From: Methanoregula sp.
Lineage (GTDB): Archaea > Halobacteriota > Methanomicrobia > Methanomicrobiales > Methanospirillaceae
Reading direction: 5' to 3'
DNA: 64,000 nucleotides
Assembly (NCBI RefSeq): GCF_023227875.1
Contig: NZ_JALOCH010000001.1
Coordinates: 62,001-126,000 of the forward strand
A program made the position numbers and the translations under genes. Positions 26,472 to 34,750 of this stretch are shown here, in pieces. The number at the start of each line of letters is the position of its first letter. The first letter of the stretch is position 1. The notes below the pieces were generated by a model that worked only from the letters and a program-made list of their open reading frames with translations, was not told the origin of the DNA and did not search any database.

Positions 26472-26479
26472 CGTATAAG
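26472..26479 (+). promoter_or_regulatory. TATA box ahead of the S19e gene cluster
   Basis: CGTATAAG preceded by GGAAA looks like a BRE/TATA pair. Transcription would start near 26500, leaving a leader of about 36 bases with GAGGT before the ATG at 26538. Confidence 0.5.
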
Positions 26480-26537
26480 AACCTTCCTCACAAATAACAT
26501 AAGACTGTTATTTCATTATTCAACAGTGAGGTAGTAG

Positions 26538-27128
26538 ATGACAACAGTATACGATGTCCCCGCTGACCACATCATCCGGAGGGTCGCCGAGGAGCTCAAG
26601 AAGAAGAAGGAGATCACTCCTCCCGCCTGGGCAGCCTTCGCTAAGACCGGCGTGCACAAAGAGATGCCGCCGGAAGATCCCGACTGGTGGTTCATACGGG
26701 TAGCAGCAGTGTTGAGACGCGTCTATGTCGACGGCCCCATGGGTGTCGAGAGGATGCGAAGCTTTTATGGCGGTAACAAGAACCGCGGCTCAAGGCCCAA
26801 TGCGTTCCGCAAGGGCTCAGGGTCGGTCCTGCGCAAGTCTGTCCAGCAGCTCGAAGCAGCGGGTCTCGTCATCCACGACAAGACCGGTCGCCGGGTATCC
26901 CCCGAAGGCATGAAGTTCCTGGACAACCTCTCGCAGGAAGTCTCAAAGAACCCGCCAGCACCCGTCCCGAAACGTGTCAAGCCGGTTGTCGAAGAGCCCA
27001 AGAAGGCCGACGGCAAGGGCAAGAAGAAGGGTGGTGCCAAGGAACCGGCAGCCGAAGGCGCTGACGGAGCCAAGGCTGAGAAGAAGCCGGCAAAGAAGAA
27101 AGCCGAGAAGACTGAAGCACCACAGTGA
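26538..27128 (+). CDS. rps19e: Ribosomal protein S19e with long basic tail
   Basis: A 196-residue protein. Residues 1-145 are archaeal S19e (TVYDVPADHIIRRVAEELK, RRVYVDGPMGVERMRSFYGG, GSGSVLRKSVQQLEAAGL), a small-subunit protein needed for late 18S/16S processing in relatives. About 50 extra C-terminal residues are rich in Lys, Ala, Pro and Glu, roughly a quarter longer than the usual family length. The gene heads a cluster with PDCD5, a PP-loop protein, L39e, L31e, eIF6 and LX. Confidence 0.95.
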   Translation: MTTVYDVPADHIIRRVAEELKKKKEITPPAWAAFAKTGVHKEMPPEDPDWWFIRVAAVLRRVYVDGPMGVERMRSFYGGNKNRGSRPNAFRKGSGSVLRKSVQQLEAAGLVIHDKTGRRVSPEGMKFLDNLSQEVSKNPPAPVPKRVKPVVEEPKKADGKGKKKGGAKEPAAEGADGAKAEKKPAKKKAEKTEAPQ

Positions 27129-27137
27129 GGTGTACTT

Positions 27138-27476
27138 ATGGGAGACGACGAGCTTAACGAACTCCGCAAACGCAGGATGGCGCAGCTGCAGCAGCAGGCT
27201 GGCGATCAACAGGGTATGCAGGAAGAGCTCGAACGCCAGCAGCGTCAGAAGTCTCAGATCCAGATGATACTCATGCAGATTCTCGAACCGGATGCACGGG
27301 AACGCCTGAATACCATCAAGCTGACCAAGCCGGATTTCGCCGGCGCGGTCGAGCAGCAGCTCATCCAGCTCGCACAGAGCGGACGGCTGCAGAAGAAGAT
27401 TACCGATGCACAGTTCAAGGAGCTGCTCAGGCAGCTCGCGCCTGCCAAGCGGGATTACTCCATAACAAGGAAATAA
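27138..27476 (+). CDS. PDCD5-family DNA-binding protein
   Basis: A 112-residue basic helical protein of the PDCD5/TFAR19 family: ELNELRKRRMAQLQQQ, then LEPDARERLNTIKLTKPD and a closing QLAPAKRD. Archaeal members bind DNA in vitro and lie beside S19e almost everywhere. Its cellular role is unsettled. The TAA stop shares bases with the next ATG (TAATG). Confidence 0.95.
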   Translation: MGDDELNELRKRRMAQLQQQAGDQQGMQEELERQQRQKSQIQMILMQILEPDARERLNTIKLTKPDFAGAVEQQLIQLAQSGRLQKKITDAQFKELLRQLAPAKRDYSITRK

Positions 27477-28066
27477 TGAAAGCCGGAGTGCTGTACAGCG
27501 GCGGTAAGGACAGTTCCCTTGCAGCAATAATGCTGGGTACGTATTACCAGGTCGAACTCAACACGTTCGTGTTCGACCCGGACCGCCTAATCCCCTCGGT
27601 TGAGGCTGCGGCAAAAGCGCTGGGATTTCCCATAAGAAAACGAGTATTCGAGAAAGGATTGCTGAACGAAATGGTCGATCTGGTCATAGAGAAGGGGTAT
27701 CCGAACGATGCCATCAACCGCGTGCACCAGACGGCCGTGGAATCGCTTGCAGGAGAGTATAACGTGGTCGGGGACGGCACACGGTTTAATGACCGGGTCC
27801 CGATGCTCTCCCGTGCAGCGGTCCAGAGCCTGGGTAACCGGACAGGGTGCTCGTACGTGCGGCCCCTGCTTGGCTATGTCAGGCCCGAAGTCGACCGTCT
27901 GGTGGACCGGTTTCTTATCGTGGAATACGGGGAAACGGGGTCAATCCAGAACGGCGATTACGAGGCAGAGATCCGGGAGGCGTTCCGGGCCCGCGGGCTC
28001 GATTGTGCCTCCATGTTCCCAGAGCACCACGACCAGTCGCTCGTGGTGGGCAGGAAAGATAATTAA
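27476..28066 (+). CDS. PP-loop ATPase superfamily protein (alpha-hydrolase type)
   Basis: A 196-residue protein opening with the PP-loop SGGKDSS (8-14), which binds ATP and adenylates a substrate. Later segments VVGDGTRFNDRVPML and YVRPLLGYVRPEVD fit an N-type adenylating enzyme related to tRNA-modifying or asparagine-synthase-like domains. The gene is conserved next to S19e, PDCD5 and L39e in Euryarchaeota, suggesting a role in translation, but no activity is established. Confidence 0.85.
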   Translation: MKAGVLYSGGKDSSLAAIMLGTYYQVELNTFVFDPDRLIPSVEAAAKALGFPIRKRVFEKGLLNEMVDLVIEKGYPNDAINRVHQTAVESLAGEYNVVGDGTRFNDRVPMLSRAAVQSLGNRTGCSYVRPLLGYVRPEVDRLVDRFLIVEYGETGSIQNGDYEAEIREAFRARGLDCASMFPEHHDQSLVVGRKDN

Positions 28067-28080
28067 CAGGAGAATTCAAG

Positions 28081-28233
28081 ATGAGCAAACTAAGCAAAGG
28101 CAGGAAAATCCGGCTTGCGAAGGCATGCGACCAGAACCGGCGCGTGCCCCAGTGGGTGATGGTCAGGACCAAACGCGCGGTTGTTGCGCACCCGAAAAGG
28201 CGCAACTGGCGCAAGAGCACGCTGAAGGTGTAG
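28081..28233 (+). CDS. rpl39e: Ribosomal protein L39e
   Basis: A 50-residue, very basic protein: MSKLSKGRKIRLAKA at the start and KRRNWRKSTLKV at the end, the standard L39e pattern and length. It lines the ribosome exit tunnel. The stop is followed three bases later by the L31e start. Confidence 0.96.
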   Translation: MSKLSKGRKIRLAKACDQNRRVPQWVMVRTKRAVVAHPKRRNWRKSTLKV

Positions 28234-28236
28234 ACA

Positions 28237-28503
28237 ATGGCTGAGAATATGGAAGAGCACGTCTATGTCATCCCCCTCAGGGATGCACGCCGCATGCCCC
28301 GCTGGAAGCGGAGCAATGGGGCAATCAAGGATATCAGGAAGTACCTGTCCAAGCACATGAAGAGCGAAGATGTCAAGCTCGACCAGGGCATCAACGAGAA
28401 GGTATGGAGCCGGGGCAGCTCAAAGCCGCCATCAAAGATCCGGGTCCGTGCCATGAAGCTGGAGGACGGGCAGGTTCAGGCAGAACTTGCACCGGAATCG
28501 TAA
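28237..28503 (+). CDS. rpl31e: Ribosomal protein L31e
   Basis: An 88-residue protein with VYVIPLRDARRMPRWKRSN, AIKDIRKYLSKHM and KIRVRAMKLEDG, a complete L31e. It sits near the exit tunnel and contacts SRP and trigger-like factors in relatives. It is translationally linked to L39e and eIF6. Confidence 0.96.
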   Translation: MAENMEEHVYVIPLRDARRMPRWKRSNGAIKDIRKYLSKHMKSEDVKLDQGINEKVWSRGSSKPPSKIRVRAMKLEDGQVQAELAPES

Positions 28504-28504
28504 G

Positions 28505-29167
28505 ATGGAAAGGACGATCACGTTTGACGGCGATCCGAACATCGGGGTTTTTGCCCGGGTGATCGGGGACATTGCCATCATACCTCCGGAATCCACGGAG
28601 GAGTTTAAAGCGGCAGTGAAAGCAGCTCTCCAGGTGGAGCTGGTAGAGACTACGATCCAGGGGAGCGCCATCATCGGCTCGCTCGTTGCCGGTAACAGCC
28701 GGGGGATTGTTGTATCCGGCCTCGCCACTGAAGAGGAAGTCAGTAAACTGGAGAAGCACCGCGAGGTGCTGCTCCTGAACGAATCAATGAATGCCGCGGG
28801 CAACGTGATCATGGTGAACGATACCTTTGCCGCAGTCCACCCGGACATGCCGGTCGACATGATGCATGCGATCGGGGAGTTCCTTGGCGTTGAGGTCATC
28901 ACTCTCGTGCTCGGCGGTGTCAAGACCGTTGGCATGGCGGGCGTTGCAACGAACAAGGGCGTGATCGTGCACCCGCGGGCGACCGACCAGCAGATCGCAC
29001 GGATCGAAGCGGTCGCGAAGGTCCCGGTTGGCACGGGCTCGATCAACATGGGTACCGGCCTTGTGGGTACCGGGCTTCTCGTGAACGAGAACGGGTACAT
29101 CGCGGGCAATGCCACGAGCGGGTTTGAACTGGGCAGGATTGAGGACGTATTTGGTTTTCTGGAGTGA
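28505..29167 (+). CDS. Translation initiation factor aIF6
   Basis: A 220-residue protein with five pseudo-repeats of the eIF6 pentein fold: SALIGSLVAGNS-like segments at IIGSLVAGNSRGIVVSG, VMVNDTFAAVHPDMP, and GMAGVATNKGVIVHP. It binds the large subunit and blocks premature joining. The ATG at 28505 is two bases after the L31e stop; an upstream TTG is rejected. It is co-transcribed with L31e and LX. Confidence 0.95.
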   Translation: MERTITFDGDPNIGVFARVIGDIAIIPPESTEEFKAAVKAALQVELVETTIQGSAIIGSLVAGNSRGIVVSGLATEEEVSKLEKHREVLLLNESMNAAGNVIMVNDTFAAVHPDMPVDMMHAIGEFLGVEVITLVLGGVKTVGMAGVATNKGVIVHPRATDQQIARIEAVAKVPVGTGSINMGTGLVGTGLLVNENGYIAGNATSGFELGRIEDVFGFLE

Positions 29168-29174
29168 ATGAATT

Positions 29175-29366
29175 ATGGCAGATCAGAAGTTTGAAGTGAA
29201 AGGCTCGTTCCTGATGGGCGAGGACTGGATGCCCTACACGAAAGTGATCGAGGCACCAAACGAGAAGCAGGCCGAGGAACGCACCTTTGCGACGATCGGC
29301 AGCAAACACAAGCTGAAACGCCGCTACATCAAGGTAGACGGTGTCAAGCCGGCCAAGGCAGAGTAA
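29175..29366 (+). CDS. rplX: Ribosomal protein LX (L18a/L20a)
   Basis: A 63-residue protein beginning KFEVKGSFLMGEDWMPYTK and ending RRYIKVDGVKP, the single-domain archaeal LX. In many Euryarchaeota pfdA and ftsY follow directly. Here the next cluster member lies about 10.5 kb away. Confidence 0.94.
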   Translation: MADQKFEVKGSFLMGEDWMPYTKVIEAPNEKQAEERTFATIGSKHKLKRRYIKVDGVKPAKAE

Positions 29367-29529
29367 GACAAAATCTCATCCTTTTCTCACGGGATCTTTG
29401 ATCTCTTCCCGAGAAGATTATCGTGTCTGAATGGTTATCCGGACATGTAATATCCGGTTTTTCGGCATATCAGACAGTATCTTCAAAAAAACCAGAAAGT
29501 ATATTGCAGCTCCCTTCCTTGTCAGGCAC

Positions 29530-30345
29530 ATGAAGGCAAACGCGAGGCTCAGGGCAGGGCTTGTCCTGATCATCATTCTTCTGGTTTTTATTCCTGCGGT
29601 GACTGCGCAAGCCGGCCAGACTACCTTCCTTACCGTCCAGACGAGCGACACAATCCTTGGCCGCGTGGTCTCAATCACCGCAACGGATGCCGGTTCATAT
29701 TCGGTCACGATAACACGGAACATGAACGTAATCCCGGCAAAGATCGGTGACACGCTGCTTGACGGGGACATTGTCACGCTCGTTCCCGGTGCATTTGCCA
29801 ACATCCAGCTTGTTGACCAGCCCGATGTGACCATGCTCGGCGGGGGCACGAGCGGCCTTGCTGCACGGATCTCCCGGGTCGGGGGAGCGTCCGTGACCTC
29901 GAAGGCAACCATTGCAGCAACGGGATCTGATAAACCGGTGATAAAAACCTGCATGAAAACCGGAGAAGTTGGGCGCATCACGTATATTCAGGGGCGTTAT
30001 TACATCCATCGGAATGCACGGATCATACCCGCAACAGTGTCGGAGTCGCTGATGGCCGATGACCTCATTTATGGTGACGACCCGGACGGTGAAATTATCA
30101 TCCAGCTGGATTATTCCGATCATCCCGATGCCGGAGGATATACCCTCACCGGAAGAACGCGATACTCGCTGACCCCCTACTGCCCGGAACCCGTGCGGTC
30201 AGAGGGAATGATGGGCGAGGTCGAGGGTGTAATTGAGACGGTCTCCACAACAATTGATGACCTCTGGAGTAAGTTGAAGGAAATTCTCAGAGGAGAGTCG
30301 TTTGGAGTTAAGACGCCAACCGCAACTGCCGGGGTCCGTGGGTGA
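29530..30345 (+). CDS. Secreted protein with two FecR-like repeats
   Basis: A 271-residue protein with a clear signal peptide (about 1-28: LRAGLVLIIILLVFIPAVTAQA). Two similar segments follow: one with NVIPAKIGDTLLDGDIVTLVPGAFANIQL, and a second with IIPATVSESLMADDLIYGDDPDGEIIIQL. The pattern (baseline, jump, low threshold, size of a surface-acting value) resembles FecR-type domains, which bind or sense at the cell surface. The C-terminus has no membrane anchor. The ATG at 29530 immediately precedes the signal peptide. Its function is unknown. Confidence 0.7.
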   Translation: MKANARLRAGLVLIIILLVFIPAVTAQAGQTTFLTVQTSDTILGRVVSITATDAGSYSVTITRNMNVIPAKIGDTLLDGDIVTLVPGAFANIQLVDQPDVTMLGGGTSGLAARISRVGGASVTSKATIAATGSDKPVIKTCMKTGEVGRITYIQGRYYIHRNARIIPATVSESLMADDLIYGDDPDGEIIIQLDYSDHPDAGGYTLTGRTRYSLTPYCPEPVRSEGMMGEVEGVIETVSTTIDDLWSKLKEILRGESFGVKTPTATAGVRG

Positions 30346-30452
30346 TACGATCCTCTTTTTTAAGCACCTTTTGTCGTAACTACCGTTCACGGTGTGGTCT
30401 GGCTGCCCGGTTATTGTGTCGGTAATTACTGGCATGACACTGATATGACCAG

Positions 30453-30461
30453 TATTTTTAT
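30453..30461 (+). promoter_or_regulatory. TATA box for the two-helix membrane gene
   Basis: TATTTTTAT is centred 22 bases ahead of the ATG at 30479, which would make the message leaderless or nearly so. Confidence 0.45.
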
Positions 30462-30478
30462 CCCCTATCCAGCATGAT

Positions 30479-31237
30479 ATGTCCGGTATGAAGGAAGAGA
30501 CCCGCTGGATAGTGCTCGTGGGTACCGCGCTCGTGGGTATCGCGATCTTTCTTACGGTGCTCCATTACCTGATCTTCCAGGACCTGCATCACATTGCCAT
30601 TTACTTCCTCGGGGACCTTGCATTCATTCCGGTTGAGGTCCTGTGCGTGACGCTGATCATCGACCAGCTGCTGGAGTCCAGGGAGAAAAAGCAGCGGATG
30701 GAGAAGCTGAACATGGTGATCGGGATCTTCTTCTCCCGGGTCGGCACCCCGCTCATGGCCCGGCTTGCAACTGCCGATACCTGTGTTATGCCCCTCCGGA
30801 ATGAGCTGGCGATCCGTCCCGGTGACTGGACTGCTGACCGGTTCCGTGCCGCACAGGCCGGTCTTTCCGACTGGCACTGTAAAGTTGATCCGGCACATGT
30901 TGACCGTGAAGCCCTGCGGGAGTTCTTACAAAGCAACGAGGATTTCCTCCTCCGGATCATGGAGAACCCGACCATCTTCGAGCACGAGTCGTTCACGGAC
31001 CTGATGTTCGCGGTTACGCACCTTGAGGAGGAGCTGAGCGCCCGGGGCGATCTCTCCAATCTGCCGCCAACTGACCTCGCCCACCTTGAGACTGACATGG
31101 AACGGGTCTATTCACAGCTTGTGCCCGAGTGGCTGAAGTACATGGAATACCTGCGGAACCATTACCCTTACCTGTTCAGCCTCGCGATGCGGCAGAACCC
31201 GTTCGATAAGATGGCGAGCGTGGTTGTTATGGGATAA
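30479..31237 (+). CDS. Hypothetical protein with two N-terminal membrane helices
   Basis: A 252-residue protein with two hydrophobic helices (about 9-31 and 38-62) and a long cytoplasmic, helical domain (about 65-252) starting RKKQRMEKLN-like after the second helix. I do not recognise the family. The domain holds many charged residues and the ending PFDKMASVVVMG. The ATG is placed by a TATA box 22 bases upstream. It lies alone inside the accessory region. Confidence 0.65.
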   Translation: MSGMKEETRWIVLVGTALVGIAIFLTVLHYLIFQDLHHIAIYFLGDLAFIPVEVLCVTLIIDQLLESREKKQRMEKLNMVIGIFFSRVGTPLMARLATADTCVMPLRNELAIRPGDWTADRFRAAQAGLSDWHCKVDPAHVDREALREFLQSNEDFLLRIMENPTIFEHESFTDLMFAVTHLEEELSARGDLSNLPPTDLAHLETDMERVYSQLVPEWLKYMEYLRNHYPYLFSLAMRQNPFDKMASVVVMG

Positions 31238-31566
31238 GTAAGAACTGTACATTCCCAATTCCACTATTTCTTGTGGAACCCATAATGTCGCATTCCCCGG
31301 ACCCTGTGCCCTACAGGGCATTCCCTTATTTTTCCTCCATCCAAATGTGGCTAAATATGACCTCCAACTCCCCGACGTAAAAATGGTAAAATCCTGCGAA
31401 ACACACCCTCGTTTTCACGAAATATGACCTCAGGTCCGGTAAAAACAGGCAATCCCGGCTCTGTATGGGCCCGGTTTAGTCCTCCCCCTGTTTCTCTCAA
31501 CCCAATCTGGTAATGTGGCACCGGGACCACGGTGACTCATCAATATTCCGTATACAAAAGATCCTT
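31238..31566. other. 329-base gap with no visible gene
   Basis: No reading frame with coding character is present. It holds a small hairpin (CCCTGT, then GCCCTACAGGGC, near 31305-31322) and two similar short stretches reading AATATGACCTC about 70 bases apart. Both neighbouring genes end here (convergent), so terminators would be expected. No further structure is clear. Confidence 0.5.
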
Positions 31567-31914
31567 TTACCGGATCCCGGATAAGAACACACATATCCAT
31601 ACTATGGCAAACACGATCGAGATCTGGAGGTCCCTCCGGTTCCCGTACGAAGCGAAAAGGCCTGCAAGCCCCCCGGTGACCGCAAGACCCGCGTGCCAGA
31701 GAACTGCATCACGGAGCCACTCCTCGCTCTGCACACCCTGCCCGGTTGCGATCATACCCACGACCATCAGCAGGGGGAAGAGCAATGCGCCGGTTGCGAC
31801 TGCGGCAATACGGTTCCGCGTGTACCAGCCGATCAGGATTGCCGCGACAGGAAAACCACCTGCCAGAACGAGAGCGGATGCGAACCCGGTGATGAATAAT
31901 GCGAGTCCAGTCAT
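31567..31914 (-). CDS. Small membrane protein (third gene of an unknown operon)
   Basis: A 115-residue protein with about four hydrophobic helices and short loops, e.g. LALFITGFASALVLAGGFPVA. No family is recognised. Its start overlaps the stop of the previous membrane gene by four bases. The three genes 33280 to 31567 thus form one tightly coupled unit, probably making a membrane complex. Confidence 0.65.
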   Translation of the reverse strand: MTGLALFITGFASALVLAGGFPVAAILIGWYTRNRIAAVATGALLFPLLMVVGMIATGQGVQSEEWLRDAVLWHAGLAVTGGLAGLFASYGNRRDLQISIVFAIVWICVFLSGIR

Positions 31915-32330
31915 TCCGGAATCCCTGCACTACTTCCCTTCGCGGTAACGAGACGGAAAACGAAGAACGCAACCGCCACGATAAGGAATCCGGCAAGCAC
32001 CGGAGAAAACAATGACTGGCCCCCGGTATTTTTCTGTATCGTGAATGCAGAGTTGAGGAATATGAACCCGAAGTACACGACGCTGATGCCGGCAAAGAGC
32101 GTTGTGTGTTTCGGGTACTGCACGATGAGACCGGCAAGTGCCCCGGCTCCCAGTGCCCTGGCAAGCAGGAACAGCCCGGCCGGCAGTCCGTCAAGTTTTA
32201 TCGTAAAGAACCAGTCCTCCCAGTTGAGGATGAAGACGAACAGGAATGTAAGCGTGGCAAGGACAAGGATTCCCAGCACGCAGCATTTTAACAGCGTATC
32301 GATGGTTTTTATGACCTGTTTAAACATCAT
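31911..32330 (-). CDS. Four-helix membrane protein (second gene of an unknown operon)
   Basis: A 139-residue protein with four hydrophobic helices (about 13-33, 49-66, 75-95, 108-128). A charged patch WEDWFFTIKLDG lies between the first two. No family is recognised. It overlaps both neighbours by four bases, so the three are probably translated in a fixed ratio. Confidence 0.65.
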   Translation of the reverse strand: MMFKQVIKTIDTLLKCCVLGILVLATLTFLFVFILNWEDWFFTIKLDGLPAGLFLLARALGAGALAGLIVQYPKHTTLFAGISVVYFGFIFLNSAFTIQKNTGGQSLFSPVLAGFLIVAVAFFVFRLVTAKGSSAGIPE

Positions 32331-33280
32331 GATTCACCAGGAGCCCCGAATATGAATCCTGCCCCGCGATCCTCCGGGTAAACGGTCGTCCAGTTCGCGG
32401 GCAGCGACCAGTTTGTGCAGCTGGATCCCCAGAAGGTATGTGAGCAGGACTGGCCGGTGATGTTCCCGTGCGGGCACCGGTCCGCAAGCGGGACGGCCTG
32501 TGTCCCTTCCGGTCTGTAGATGATATCCGCTGAACGGATCTGGCTGTCCGGGAAGACGATGATGAGGCCCGCTGAATCACAGAACCTTCCGATCTCTTTT
32601 GTCTGGTAACAGTACTCAGGGATTACGCTCCAGTGATCCGCGATCTGTGTAGTGTCATTCAGTCTTATCTTATCAAGCGGGATGAACTTCCGGTCTTTCA
32701 GCAGGAAGAGATCCAGACAGGCATTTGCTTCATATCCGAAATTCATATCACGGATATGACGGGATACACCGGTGATTATGCGGACAGACCGGTTGCGGAC
32801 ACCGAGACTGGCAGCACTGAATTGATCCATGTTCGCAAGGATCACCCGGGGGGACTGGCGATTCTGCAGAACAATGTCATTTGCCGGTGTTCGTGTGGTG
32901 GTAATACGGAGCCTTCCACATGTGCCGGGGAAATACGTAAGATCTGCGGTATAACCGGTGACCTTCCCTTCGTGTTCTGTATAAAACTCTAATGTCATTG
33001 AATCGAGGGTCTCATCCGGTGTGATGTGAAGCGTGAGATCTTCAAACACTGCTTCGGTCTCGTTGATCCCGGTCCTTTGGAGGATCGTATCCCATGTATT
33101 CTCGAGAGTCCTGCCGCCAGCTGAGGGATAAAGGCAGATATCGGAGCCGTCAGGAAGATGCAACGATCCCGGCAGGAGAAATCCCCATGGCAGTGAAAGA
33201 GCCAGAAGCACAATGAAAACCATAAGGATAGCGATACCGGAAATGATCATCAAAGATGGGATCTGTCGGGAAGGATTCAC
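32327..33280 (-). CDS. Membrane-anchored extracellular protein (first gene of an unknown operon)
   Basis: A 317-residue protein with an N-terminal membrane helix (about 10-34) and a large outer domain. The domain has many Thr/Ser/Asn residues and four cysteines near its end (RCPHG, QSCSHTFWGSSCTNW), which suggests disulfides outside the cell. I do not recognise the family. The start is GTG at 33280; an in-frame ATG at 33250 would shorten the N-terminus by ten residues. It is the first gene of the three-gene unit. Confidence 0.65.
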   Translation of the reverse strand: MNPSRQIPSLMIISGIAILMVFIVLLALSLPWGFLLPGSLHLPDGSDICLYPSAGGRTLENTWDTILQRTGINETEAVFEDLTLHITPDETLDSMTLEFYTEHEGKVTGYTADLTYFPGTCGRLRITTTRTPANDIVLQNRQSPRVILANMDQFSAASLGVRNRSVRIITGVSRHIRDMNFGYEANACLDLFLLKDRKFIPLDKIRLNDTTQIADHWSVIPEYCYQTKEIGRFCDSAGLIIVFPDSQIRSADIIYRPEGTQAVPLADRCPHGNITGQSCSHTFWGSSCTNWSLPANWTTVYPEDRGAGFIFGAPGES

Positions 33281-33435
33281 GTAAAATGCCCCTCATATTC
33301 TTGGATAAGAAGTGTTTAATTTTTTTACATTTATTCATATTTATTTGATATTGTGCATCGATCCCGGAAAACACATCCTATCCGGACAGAATTAAACCTA
33401 AAATGAGAAAAGAAGAAATTTACCGGGCAGCTTCG

Positions 33436-33684
33436 TCAGCTCTCCCGGCACACCAGGTCCCCTTCGTGCACCCGTTCGTTCACCCGGATGCCGATGTCCT
33501 GCCCCGGGTCTGCTTCCTGGATTGGCTCGTGGTCGTACTCCATCGAGGTCACGGTCTGGTGGATGTCATCATGCGGCCCATGGATGTGGATCCGGTCGCC
33601 TTTGGCAATATGGTCCGAAAGGACGATTGCGGCGACACCAATTTTCGGGTAATAGTGGGATACCTTCCCAATCATGGTCTCCAT
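33436..33684 (-). CDS. Elongation-factor-like small protein (EF-Tu domain 2 type)
   Basis: An 82-residue protein resembling only the second beta-barrel of EF-Tu-type GTPases: IGKVSHYYPKIGVAAIVLSD, then GDRIHIHGPHDD and VTSMEYDHEPIQEADPGQ. Stand-alone versions occur in archaea and bacteria and have no G domain. The function is unknown. The gene stands alone on its strand, between the unknown membrane operon and a UbiA-like gene. Confidence 0.82.
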   Translation of the reverse strand: METMIGKVSHYYPKIGVAAIVLSDHIAKGDRIHIHGPHDDIHQTVTSMEYDHEPIQEADPGQDIGIRVNERVHEGDLVCRES

Positions 33685-33880
33685 CGTCTTCTCCCTCCCA
33701 ACATGAGACTAATATCCGGTTCAGGAAATAAAGATTACCCTTGGCGGGATCATTCCTGATCAGTTCCTGTTCGATATTTATCTCAGGAGACCAGAGCAAA
33801 ACGGGGAGGCATTTCGATATCACCGAATCGGGAATTTTAACGGTCTTATAATTTTTCAAGGGGTTGTAATAAAAAACCCG

Positions 33881-34750
33881 GTGAAAATTTTTTTTAATAT
33901 GATACAATTTTACATGCCAACCCTGCGGCTGCTGAACTCATCCACCGTAGTTGCAATCTCCGCAGGATTCCGGCTCCATATTGCCTTCCTGCTTGCAGGT
34001 ATCGCAACCCGGTTTATCCCCTATTTTGCATTTGCCCTGATAATGTACGCAACCTATACGCTTGATCGTGCTCTTGACTGCAAAGAAGATGCCATCAACA
34101 AGAGCGAGCTGTGCGGGGCGAACAGGACGATAGGACTGGCTGCATGCGTAACAGCGTTCTGCGGAGGTACAATACTTCTCTTCCTTGAGGGGGTCTTTCT
34201 GGCCCCGTTCCTGCCATTTGTTATCGGGTATTTCTATTCCCGGGGATTCCGGATTGGATCATTTAAACTCAAGCTCAAAGGAAGCCTGGGGGGGAAAAAT
34301 ATTATTGTCGGGATAACATGGGCCGGAACCATTGCCCTTATCGTAGGCCAGTGGTGCACCAGCATGCTGACTATTGGAATTATCTTCCTGTTTTTCGGCC
34401 TGAAAATATTCATCACGTCCTGTGTGAACGATTTCAAGGATGTCAAGGGGGATATCGTTGCCGGAGTCAGGACCCTCCCCGCATATCTTGGGGAAAAGCT
34501 TACCAAGAAAGTCCTCATCCTCATTCTCGCCATGATGTATATGATCATGGTCTATGCGATATTTTTCACTATTATCCGGGATGAATGGGTGATCCTTCTC
34601 TTCAGTCTGGTCATCACCATCGTATTCCTGATCATATATTCACCTTCTTTTGAGACCAGCCCCTCGGTCTTCTATCGGAAGATGCGGGAATTCGTGATCT
34701 CCTGGGAATCGCTGGTATCCCTGGGACTCAGGGCGTGTGTCACGGGTTAA
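33881..34750 (+). CDS. UbiA-like prenyltransferase family protein
   Basis: A 289-residue polytopic membrane protein with about eight hydrophobic helices. An Asp-rich segment, YTLDRALDCKED, and a second, NDFKDVKGDIVAGVRTLP, correspond to the two metal-diphosphate motifs of UbiA enzymes, though the first is altered. It could transfer a prenyl group in lipid or cofactor synthesis. The start is uncertain: GTG at 33881 (used here), ATG at 33899 or ATG at 33914. The DNA is noticeably AT-richer than in the core clusters. The stop overlaps the end of the regulator gene on the other strand. Confidence 0.75.
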   Translation: MKIFFNMIQFYMPTLRLLNSSTVVAISAGFRLHIAFLLAGIATRFIPYFAFALIMYATYTLDRALDCKEDAINKSELCGANRTIGLAACVTAFCGGTILLFLEGVFLAPFLPFVIGYFYSRGFRIGSFKLKLKGSLGGKNIIVGITWAGTIALIVGQWCTSMLTIGIIFLFFGLKIFITSCVNDFKDVKGDIVAGVRTLPAYLGEKLTKKVLILILAMMYMIMVYAIFFTIIRDEWVILLFSLVITIVFLIIYSPSFETSPSVFYRKMREFVISWESLVSLGLRACVTG

